This document shows, in pieces, positions 19,890 to 25,803 of a stretch of 25,803 nt of DNA (position 1 is the first letter of the stretch; each line of letters starts with the position of its first letter). A program made the translations under genes and the position numbers. The notes beneath the pieces are model-generated. The model did not search any database. It saw only the letters and a program-made list of their open reading frames with translations, and had not been told where the DNA came from. The stretch is from Acidimicrobiia bacterium (GTDB lineage: Bacteria > Actinomycetota > Acidimicrobiia > Acidimicrobiales > AC-14). Where the stretch lies: contig JAFAUA010000044.1 of assembly GCA_019243595.1 (NCBI GenBank), forward strand, positions 1 to 25,803, given 5' to 3'.

Positions 19890-20584
19890 GCTGACTTTTC
19901 CCTCCTGGAACGTGAGCCCTTGGTGGGCTCCTTGCGAACGTAGATCTGGCGGGCGACTTTCTCGCCCAGCGTGCGGCGGTCGCCGTCGACCTGCAGGACC
20001 ATCGGACCGTCGAACGGATGCTTCTCGAGCACCTCGACCCGGACGCCGGGCCGAAGGCCCAGCGTGTCGAGGAACTCGACCATCTCCGGCTCGGTCGAGC
20101 CGGAGATGGCGACGACGGCGACATCGCCGGCGTCGAGTTGGTACAGCGGGGGCATGTCGGGGATCTCCGCCGTGTCGAGCTCGGGGATCGGGAAGCCGTG
20201 GGGGCACGTCGACGGTCGGTCGAGGGCCACGTACATGCGGTCCTCGACCTCCTGAGGCAGCTCGTGCTCGAACATGTGGGCGAGCCGGTCGGCTTCGTTC
20301 CACGCGTAGCCGAGCATGTCGGCAAGGAAGCGCTCGACGATGCGATGGCGGCGCATGGCCGCAGCTGCCTCCCGCCGCCCGGCCTTGGTCAGCTCGACAC
20401 CCCGATAGGGCCGGTGGTCGAGCAGCCCCCGTCCGGCCAGCCGCTTCACCGTGGCGGTCGCCGTCCCCGGCGAAACGCCGAGGTGGGCGGCCAGCTCGCC
20501 CGTGTGTGCGCCTTGGCCGTCCTTGGCCAGTCGGAAGACGGCCTTGAGCGTCTCGCGCTCCGACTTGGACAGGGCTCCATCCAT
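19886..20584 (-). CDS. DtxR/MntR-family metal-dependent transcriptional regulator
   Basis: From ATG 20584 the protein has 232 aa. Residues 5-65 form a winged helix (HTGELAAHLGVSPGTATATV, then KRLAGRGLLDHRPYRGVELT). The dimerisation and metal domain follows, with HRIVERFL (80-87) and HMFEH (103-107). DtxR has C-x2-E-H at that point, so one primary ligand appears to be His. CPHGFPIP comes next, and residues of about 150-220 form an SH3/FeoA-like domain. Proteins of this family bind Fe2+ or Mn2+ and repress uptake or efflux genes. It overlaps hppA by ATGA, so both are made from one message, and autoregulation is likely given the palindromes upstream. Whether it senses iron or manganese cannot be told. 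Confidence 0.9.
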
Positions 20585-20589
20585 GGCTT

Positions 20590-20633
20590 TTGCGGCCCGC
20601 AACCTACTTTTTGGGGGCCGAAAAATGCAACCT
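20590..20633 (-). promoter_or_regulatory. Promoter with spacer palindrome, probable autoregulatory operator of the DtxR-hppA operon
   Basis: On the minus strand TTGCAT (20625-20630, -35) and TAGGTT (20601-20606, -10) are 18 bp apart. The spacer is nearly filled by an imperfect inverted repeat that reads TTTTTGGGGGCCGAAAAA on the plus strand (20608-20625). A second, perfect palindrome TTGCGG-c-CCGCAA (20590-20602) overlaps the -10 edge and start region. GCAACCT also occurs twice (20599-20605, 20627-20633). A repressor bound at either site would block polymerase. The sequence differs from the DtxR/IdeR consensus. Confidence 0.5.
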
Positions 20634-20651
20634 CAGGCGGCGCCCAGGCCG

Positions 20652-21005
20652 CTAGTCGTGGACAGCGAGGAGGCGGTAGTCGGGGTTCAGGATCGCCAGG
20701 CGGCCGGCGTGGTCGCCGACCATGCCCTCGATGACCATCTTGGTGCCCGGGCGGATGCCAGGCACGTGGCGGCGGCCGAGGAACACGACGCTGATGCCGC
20801 CGGTGTCATCGACCAGCGTGCCTTCGAGCGTGGGGACGCCGGCCCATGGCTGGACGCGCAATGAGCGCACGCGGCCGGCCACCCGGGCCCGGCTCCGCCA
20901 CTCGACGTCAGCGACCGGGACGGTGTCCCGGCACATCTCGGTCCAGTCGTCGACCTGGGGCTCCGGCTCCTCACGGCGCTTGCGGAGCTTGGCGAGGGGC
21001 GTCAT
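20652..21005 (-). CDS. OB-fold nucleic-acid-binding-domain protein
   Basis: The 117-aa product has a charged N terminus (MTPLAKLRKRREEPEPQVDD). An OB-fold barrel follows: ARVAGRVRSLRVQPWAGVPT, LEGTLVDDTGGISVVFLGRR, IRPGTKMVIEGMVGDHAGRL and AILNPDYRLL. The strand spacing resembles the tRNA-anti type. No enzyme motif is present. ATG 21005 overlaps the transporter stop as ATGA, so it is co-translated with the transporter. Similar OB-fold genes lie near APC permeases and trkA genes in mycobacteria and streptomycetes, which is a recollection of synteny rather than a search result. Its role next to ion transport is unknown. Confidence 0.85.
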   Translation of the reverse strand: MTPLAKLRKRREEPEPQVDDWTEMCRDTVPVADVEWRSRARVAGRVRSLRVQPWAGVPTLEGTLVDDTGGISVVFLGRRHVPGIRPGTKMVIEGMVGDHAGRLAILNPDYRLLAVHD

Positions 21006-23002
21006 GCGTGAACCTCCGGCTGATGCTCGGTGCCCAGGTGATAGGGCACGAACGTGACGTTGGCGTGGGGGAGCTGCGACACGGCGCTGGCGATCGAGTC
21101 GGCGGTGCGGTCGTGGAGGAGGCGGTGCCAGAAGCGGCGGTACTCGCGCCTCGGGATGAGCACGGTGACCTCGGTCTGGCCGTCGAGGGCCTCGGCGACA
21201 ACCTCGAGCACGCCGCGCGTGATGCGCCGGTCGGGGCAGTCGACGAGCTCGAGGGGGAAACGCGCCAGTCCCAGTCGCCGCCATTCCTCCGCGAGCTTCT
21301 CGGCGTGGTCGGCGTCGTAGGCGACGTGCACCGCCCGCAGGTCGTCGGGCGTCAGTGTCCGGGCGTACTGCATCGCCCGCGCCGTGCTGCGGTCGAGTCC
21401 GTCGACGAGGACGAGCACGACATGACGGCGCAGGATCGGCGCCTCGGCCGCGGCCTTGGCGTCTCCCTCGAGTTCGGCGGCCTCCGCCTCGTACTGCTTG
21501 TTCAGCCGCGTGAGGGCGTAGACCATGATCGGGACGAGGACGATGATCACCCAGGCGCCGAGGATCGCCCCCGCGGGCTTGAACTTGGTGATGGCGATGA
21601 TGACGTCGACCACCAGCGACAGCACGGCACCGGTGGCGTTGATGAACAGGCCGCGGCGCCAGCCCTCTTCCTTCTCTTTGATGTGGTGGCGGGCCATACC
21701 GGCCTGGGAGAGGGTGAAGCTGGTGAACACGCCGATGGCGTAGAGCGGGATCAGGCGGTCGACCTTGGCCTGGGTGATCACAACCAGGAAGATGGACGCG
21801 GCCGAAAGGGCAAGAATCCCATTCGAGAAGACGAGGCGGTGGCCGCGTTTGGTCAGCTGCTTCGGCATGAAGTTGTCGCCCGCGTGGAAGCTGGCGAGGC
21901 GCGGGAAGTCGGCGAAGCTGGTGTTGGCGGCCAATACCAGGATCAGTGTCGTGCCCGCCTGCAACGCGAAGTACAAGACGTGGCCGAGCGGGCCGGAGCC
22001 GAAGACGACCTTCCCGATCTGGGAGATCACGGTCGGCGTGCCCTTGGCGTAGGCGTTCACGTGCAGATGCGCGTCGAGCCACGACAGACCGAAGAACATG
22101 GCGCCCAGGGTCGAGCCCATGACCACCAGCGTCGAGCGGGCGTTCTTCCATTCCGGCCTGCGGAAGGCGGGCACGCCGTTGGAGATCGCCTCCACGCCGG
22201 TGACCGCGGCCCCACCGGAGGCGAAGGCCCGCAGCACGACGAACAGCGTCGCCCCCATCAGGAAGCCGTTGCCGCCGTGGCCCGCGGGGATCATGCCTGG
22301 CTTGTGGATCGACTGCACGGGCAGGTGCCCGAAGAACATCCGGGAGAAGCCGACCACGAGGAGCGCCACCATCGTGGCGATGAAGAAGTAGGTGGGGACG
22401 GCGAAGATGCGGCCGGACTCCTTCACGCCCCGCAGGTTGCCGAAGGCGATGATGACGATGAAGGCCACGGCGATCAGCACCGCGTACGGCGTCAACGCGG
22501 ACGCGGCCGACGTGAGAGCCGCCGTCCCCGCCGCGACCGACACGGCGACAGTCAGCACGTAGTCGGTGAGGAGCGCCACGCCCGCAACCTGAGCCGGAAG
22601 CAGGCCGAAGTTGTCGCGGGTGACGATGTAGGCGCCGCCGGCGCTCGGGTAGGCCTTGATCGTCTGGCGATAGCTGAGGATCAGGAAGCCGAGGACGACG
22701 AGCAGGGCGATGGTGATCGGCATCACCATCGCGAAGGCGGCCAGGCCGATGTACGGCACCAGGTGGGTGATGATCTCCTCGGTGCCGTACGCGACCGAGG
22801 AGAGGTTGTCCGAAGCGAAGACGGCCAGCGCCGTGGGCTTGCCCAGCCGCTCGTGCACCAGCTGGTCGGTGTGCAACGGCTGGCCGAGGAGCGCGTTCTT
22901 CAGGCGGTAGCGGCGGCGCTCGGGCAGGTCGATCGACGGTGCCAGCGGGATGGGTTTGGGCGGAGCGACGGACTCCGGCTGACGCGGCGTGGCGGTCTGC
23001 AC
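21002..23002 (-). CDS. KimA-like APC-superfamily transporter (copy 1)
   Basis: The 666-aa product has a cytoplasmic N terminus, then LLGQPLHTDQLVHERLGKP and FASDNLSSVAYGTEEI (about 63-77). That signature matches the YdaO/KimA family of high-affinity K+/H+ symporters. About 12 helices follow, with AYPSAGGAYIVTRDNFG in the substrate region and LIPLYAIGVFTSFTLSQAGM near the end of the membrane part. From about residue 500 a cytoplasmic domain of about 165 aa has USP-like strands (HVVLVLVDGLDRSTARAMQY). K+ as the substrate is inferred from the family. Older annotation calls such proteins amino acid permeases. Start GTG 23002 has AGGTGAG 4 bases upstream. It diverges from the KdpD-like kinase gene. 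Confidence 0.87.
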   Translation of the reverse strand: MQTATPRQPESVAPPKPIPLAPSIDLPERRRYRLKNALLGQPLHTDQLVHERLGKPTALAVFASDNLSSVAYGTEEIITHLVPYIGLAAFAMVMPITIALLVVLGFLILSYRQTIKAYPSAGGAYIVTRDNFGLLPAQVAGVALLTDYVLTVAVSVAAGTAALTSAASALTPYAVLIAVAFIVIIAFGNLRGVKESGRIFAVPTYFFIATMVALLVVGFSRMFFGHLPVQSIHKPGMIPAGHGGNGFLMGATLFVVLRAFASGGAAVTGVEAISNGVPAFRRPEWKNARSTLVVMGSTLGAMFFGLSWLDAHLHVNAYAKGTPTVISQIGKVVFGSGPLGHVLYFALQAGTTLILVLAANTSFADFPRLASFHAGDNFMPKQLTKRGHRLVFSNGILALSAASIFLVVITQAKVDRLIPLYAIGVFTSFTLSQAGMARHHIKEKEEGWRRGLFINATGAVLSLVVDVIIAITKFKPAGAILGAWVIIVLVPIMVYALTRLNKQYEAEAAELEGDAKAAAEAPILRRHVVLVLVDGLDRSTARAMQYARTLTPDDLRAVHVAYDADHAEKLAEEWRRLGLARFPLELVDCPDRRITRGVLEVVAEALDGQTEVTVLIPRREYRRFWHRLLHDRTADSIASAVSQLPHANVTFVPYHLGTEHQPEVHA

Positions 23003-23025
23003 GTACTCACCTGTACCGCCGCCCT

Positions 23026-23076
23026 CGTCAAGGAACCGTCAGGGGCCCGCGAGTTGTCGTCAAGATCGCGTCAAAA
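23026..23076. promoter_or_regulatory. Four CGTCAAG-type direct repeats at helical spacing in the divergent promoter region
   Basis: CGTCAAG occurs at 23026, CGTCAGG at 23037, CGTCAAG at 23058 and CGTCAAA at 23069. Start-to-start distances are 11, 21 and 11 bp, so all copies fall on nearly the same DNA face. Each pair has the 7-4-7 layout used by OmpR/PhoB-type regulators. The block lies between the transporter GTG (23002) and the kinase ATG (23086). CAAAAT (23072-23077) could be a -10 for a leaderless kinase transcript. On the minus strand the repeats read CTTGACG, so some may double as -35 elements. Confidence 0.6.
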
Positions 23077-23085
23077 TTCGTTCTG

Positions 23086-24231
23086 ATGAAACGGCTTCCG
23101 CCCACCGGCGGTGCGCCCCTCCTCGGTATCGCCCTCGGGACCACCACGCTGGTCGTCGCGTCCGCCGCTCTGTTGCCCGTCCGGACGCACGTGACGCGCG
23201 CCACGCCCGCGCTCGCGCTGGTGCTGGCCGTGGTCGTGGCCGGCGTGGTCGGCGGCAGCATCGCGGCAACCCTCGTGGCCCTGTTGTCGGCTGCCGCCTA
23301 CAACCTCGTGTTCATCCCGCCGTACTGGACCTACAAGGTCAACGTGGCCGACGACTGGGTGGCGCTGGTCGTGTTCGTCGTCGTCGCCCTGGCCATGGGC
23401 CTGCTCGTTGCCGGCCAGGCCGAGCGGCGGCGAGCGGCCGAAGCGCGCGAGGCAGAGCTGCGCGAGCTGTACGAGCACCTGCGCACGATGTCCGAGGAAC
23501 GCGAGCAGCTGGCCGAGGAGGCGACGCGCGCCCAGGTCCTCGAGCGAGTCGACGAACAGCGCGCCGCCCTGTTGCGCTCGGTCTCCCACGATCTGCGCAC
23601 GCCACTTGCCAGCATCCGTGCCGTGGCCAGCGACCTCAGAGACGGGACGGCGTACGACGACGAGACGCGCATCGAGTTGCTCGAGACCGTGTGCGACGAA
23701 GCCGAGCGGCTCGACCGCATCGTCGCCAACCTGTTGAGCCTGAGCCGCATCGAGGCGGGCGCCCTCAAGCCTGACCGCCAGGCCGTCGACCTCGACGAAC
23801 TTGTGGCCGACCGCGTCCGGCGCCTCGCGGGTCTGTTCCGTCAGACGCGGATCCAGGTCGACATCCCGACCGACCTGGCACTGATCGACGGGGACTACAC
23901 CCAGCTCGACCAGGTCGTGACCAATCTCCTGGAGAACGCCGCCCGCCACGCGCCGCCCGCGTCGCTCGTGCGCGTGAGTGCCGCAGAGCGCAACGGCATG
24001 GTGGAGCTGCGGGTCTCCGACGAGGGCATCGGTGTGGCCGACTGGGAGCGCCGGCGCATTTTCGAGCCATTCCACAAGGGCGAGGGCTCGCGCTCGAGCG
24101 GCGTCGGACTCGCCATCTGCAGGGCGGTCGTCGAGGCTCACGGCGGCACGATCGACGTCGAGCGCACCGTCGGCGGCGGGGGCGCAACCTTCGTCGTGCG
24201 TTTGCCGATGCGAGAGGTGCGGGCGCCTTGA
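23086..24231 (+). CDS. Shortened KdpD-like sensor histidine kinase (DUF4118 type)
   Basis: From ATG 23086 the product is 381 aa. Three to four hydrophobic helices (about 10-30, 41-60, 61-77, 91-110) contain FIPPYWTYKVNVADDWVALV, which matches the DUF4118 membrane domain of KdpD. A coiled coil (113-160) leads to the H-box LLRSVSHDLRTPLASIR, with His168. The N-box is VVTNLLENAARHAP, and the G-boxes are VSDEGIGV and SSGVGLAICRAVVEAHGG. The large cytosolic KdpD and USP domains found at the N terminus of full KdpD are absent. The stop overlaps the TTG start of the response regulator. No Shine-Dalgarno is visible, so leaderless translation is possible. Confidence 0.9.
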   Translation: MKRLPPTGGAPLLGIALGTTTLVVASAALLPVRTHVTRATPALALVLAVVVAGVVGGSIAATLVALLSAAAYNLVFIPPYWTYKVNVADDWVALVVFVVVALAMGLLVAGQAERRRAAEAREAELRELYEHLRTMSEEREQLAEEATRAQVLERVDEQRAALLRSVSHDLRTPLASIRAVASDLRDGTAYDDETRIELLETVCDEAERLDRIVANLLSLSRIEAGALKPDRQAVDLDELVADRVRRLAGLFRQTRIQVDIPTDLALIDGDYTQLDQVVTNLLENAARHAPPASLVRVSAAERNGMVELRVSDEGIGVADWERRRIFEPFHKGEGSRSSGVGLAICRAVVEAHGGTIDVERTVGGGGATFVVRLPMREVRAP

Positions 24232-24926
24232 CCCGCGTTCTCGTCGTCGACGACGAGCCGGCCCTCTTGCGCGCCGTCGGCGCCGCCCTCAAGGCGCGCG
24301 ACTACGAGGTGGCCACCGCCGTCACCGGTCAGGCCGCGATCGACGCCATCGCCCTCACGCCACCCGACGTCGTCGTGTTGGATCTCGGGCTGCCCGACAT
24401 CGACGGGATCGACGTTTGCCGGCGGGTACGCGAATGGTCCGACGTTCCGATCGTCGTGCTGTCGGCCGAGGGGTCCGAGGCCCGCAAGGTGCAGGCCCTC
24501 GACGAAGGGGCGGACGACTACGTCACCAAGCCGTTCTCAACCGCCGAGCTGCTGGCGCGCGTCCGCGTGGCGCTGCGCCACCGCAAGGACACGCCGTCAC
24601 CCGACGACGAGGCAGTGCTCAGGGTGGGCGACCTGGTTGTGGACCAGGCTCGCCACCTCGTCGAGGTGGGGGGGCGCAAGGTCGAGCTGACGCCCAAGGA
24701 ATTCGCCTTCCTCGTGCTGCTCGCCCGTTGGCCGGGCCGCGTGCTGACCCACCGCACGATCCTCCAGGAGGTGTGGGGACCGGAGTACGGGAGCGAGAGC
24801 CAGTACCTGCGCGTCTATGCCAGCCAGCTGCGCAAGAAGCTCGACGACGACCCGGCGTCGCCGCGGCTGATCACGGAGCCGGGTGTGGGATATCGGCTCG
24901 TTGATCCGGCGGCGGAAGCGGGCTGA
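24228..24926 (+). CDS. OmpR-family response regulator, KdpE-like
   Basis: The 232-aa product has a receiver domain (VVDDE at 7-10, phosphoacceptor Asp52 in VVVLDLGLPDIDG, Ser79, Lys101 in DDYVTKPF). A winged-helix output domain follows, with ELTPKEFAFLVLLARWPGRV, LTHRTILQEVWGPEYGSESQ and YLRVYASQLRKKL, close to KdpE. It starts at TTG 24228, overlapping the kinase TGA, so stoichiometric production with the kinase is likely. The gene ends 56 bp inside the oppositely directed second transporter gene. OmpR-type output domains bind head-to-tail direct repeats, which fits the array at 23026-23076. No kdpFABC genes are present. Confidence 0.93.
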   Translation: MTRVLVVDDEPALLRAVGAALKARDYEVATAVTGQAAIDAIALTPPDVVVLDLGLPDIDGIDVCRRVREWSDVPIVVLSAEGSEARKVQALDEGADDYVTKPFSTAELLARVRVALRHRKDTPSPDDEAVLRVGDLVVDQARHLVEVGGRKVELTPKEFAFLVLLARWPGRVLTHRTILQEVWGPEYGSESQYLRVYASQLRKKLDDDPASPRLITEPGVGYRLVDPAAEAG

Positions 24927-25803
24927 CGACTTCCCCGTTCTCCGAAACCGCGGGTGCGCCGGAGGCCCGAGCGCCGTTGCCCTCGGCCGCCGGGACGTGG
25001 TACGGCACCGACGTCACCACCGTTCCCTGGCGGAACAGGAGCTTGCCCTTGAGGAACAGCGCGCTCTGGTTGTGGAGGATGTGCTCGTACCACTTGCCGA
25101 CGATGAACTCCGGGATCACGACGGTGATCGTGTCGTTCTCCCAGCGCTCGTCGAGCTCGTCGATGTAGCGCTCGACCGGTGCGATCAGCTCCCGGTACGG
25201 CGAGTAGACGATCTCGAGCGGGATGTCGACCTCGAAGGCCCGCCACTGCTTCTCGAGCCTCTCTCGGTCCTCTTCTTCGAAGCTCACGTAGACCGCGACC
25301 AGGTGCTGGGGACGGAGCGATCGGGCGTAGTCGAGCGCCTTGATCACGCCCCGGTGCAGGTTGCTGCCGACGAGGACCACGACCGTGTGATTGATGTGCT
25401 CGCGCCGCACGCTCTCGGGAGTGACGTGCAGCACCCGCGAGACCCGGTCGTAGTGGCGCTTGATGCCCGAGAACAGGGCGATGATCAGCGGGACGACGAC
25501 GATCGGGACCCACGCCCCTTCGGTGAACTTGCTGGCGGCCACGATCACCAAGACGATCCCCGTGGCGATCGAGCCCACGCCGTTGACGACCATGTTCCGC
25601 TTCCAGCCGGGCTCCTTGATGCGGCGGTGGTGGATAACCATGCCGGCCTGGCTGAGGGTGAACGCCGTGAAGACGCCGACGGCGTAGAGCGGGATCAGAG
25701 CGTTGGTCAGGCCGCCGAAGGCGATGATGAGGACGGCTGCCATGCCGGCCAGGAAGATGACACCGTTCGAGAACACCAGGCGGTCGCCACGATTCGCCAG
25801 CTG
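24871..25803 (-). CDS. KimA-like APC-superfamily transporter (copy 2, N-terminal part outside window)
   Basis: The frame is open to the window edge, and 310 C-terminal residues are visible. It begins RGDRLVFSNGVIFLAG, equivalent to RGHRLVFSNGILALSA in copy 1. It continues with LIPLYAVGVFTAFTLSQAGM, two more helices, and a cytoplasmic domain with HTVVVLVGSNLHRGVIKALDYARSL and HILHNQSALFLKGKLLFRQG, then VVTSVPYH. The two copies align along their length but differ at most positions outside these blocks, so they are old paralogues rather than a recent duplication. The last residues (PPPDQRADIPHPAP) are encoded opposite the end of the response regulator gene. Confidence 0.9.
   Translation of the reverse strand, partial: QLANRGDRLVFSNGVIFLAGMAAVLIIAFGGLTNALIPLYAVGVFTAFTLSQAGMVIHHRRIKEPGWKRNMVVNGVGSIATGIVLVIVAASKFTEGAWVPIVVVPLIIALFSGIKRHYDRVSRVLHVTPESVRREHINHTVVVLVGSNLHRGVIKALDYARSLRPQHLVAVYVSFEEEDRERLEKQWRAFEVDIPLEIVYSPYRELIAPVERYIDELDERWENDTITVVIPEFIVGKWYEHILHNQSALFLKGKLLFRQGTVVTSVPYHVPAAEGNGARASGAPAVSENGEVVSPLPPPDQRADIPHPAP

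Noticed and set aside
19890..20303. N-terminal extension of hppA
   Set aside because: It lies inside the DtxR-family gene in another frame and is Arg-rich. ATG 19889 has a strong upstream AGGAGGG and an ATGA overlap.
23003..23085. c-di-AMP (ydaO-type) riboswitch upstream of the KimA-like gene, as in Bacillus
   Set aside because: The intergenic region is only 83 bp, too short for that riboswitch, and none of its conserved blocks are visible. Control here is more likely by protein binding to the direct repeats.
20846..23086. Plus-strand open frame of 746 codons opposite the transporter and OB-fold genes
   Set aside because: Low-complexity Asp/Glu/His/Gly-rich sequence, typical of the antisense of membrane-protein codons. 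The minus-strand genes are clearly real.

Overview
The window is high-GC, densely coded bacterial chromosome. Its gene content points to Actinomycetota: a tilS-hpt-ftsH-folE-folP run, a DUF2342 zincin beside tilS, a SigR/RsrA redox pair, a topoisomerase I with a lysine/alanine-rich tail, and many GTG/TTG starts with 4-base overlaps. The arrangement topA-MFS-tmk-holB and the K+-independent H+-pyrophosphatase suggest Acidimicrobiia or a relative, but this is inference. No insertion sequence, prophage, CRISPR array or rRNA was seen. Nearly everything is on the minus strand, apart from one small membrane gene and a two-component pair.

Layout. (1) 1-7244: a housekeeping and folate cluster on the minus strand. 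In transcription order it holds a 46-aa membrane peptide, a DUF2342 zincin, an orphan response regulator, tilS, hpt, ftsH, folE, folP and a catalytically dead tyrosine-phosphatase-like gene cut by the window start. (2) 7259-8710: sigR-rsrA (redox sigma and zinc anti-sigma) followed by a small zinc-knuckle gene, with a small membrane protein diverging from sigR. (3) 8707-11325: a SAM methyltransferase, a sortase-type (LAFTG) surface protein with a long structured leader, and tRNA-Thr(CGT). (4) 11413-17176: topA, an MFS exporter, tmk and holB (replication and nucleotide supply). (5) 17277-20651: a DtxR-family metalloregulator translationally coupled to hppA, behind a promoter whose spacer is a palindrome. 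(6) 20652-25803: an OB-fold gene and a KimA-like transporter on the minus strand, diverging from a shortened KdpD-like kinase and KdpE-like regulator, with a second KimA-like transporter converging from the right edge.

How the genes work together. Region 6 is the most interesting. It looks like a potassium or osmotic module in which a KdpDE-type two-component system sits between two KimA-like APC transporters instead of beside kdpFABC. The 83-bp divergent promoter region carries four CGTCAAG-type direct repeats at helical (11/21/11 bp) spacing, the layout expected for an OmpR-family regulator such as the adjacent KdpE-like protein. Region 5 pairs a metal sensor with a proton-pumping pyrophosphatase that has an unusual basic tail of about 110 residues. 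Regions 1, 3 and 4 are mostly ordinary core metabolism and replication.
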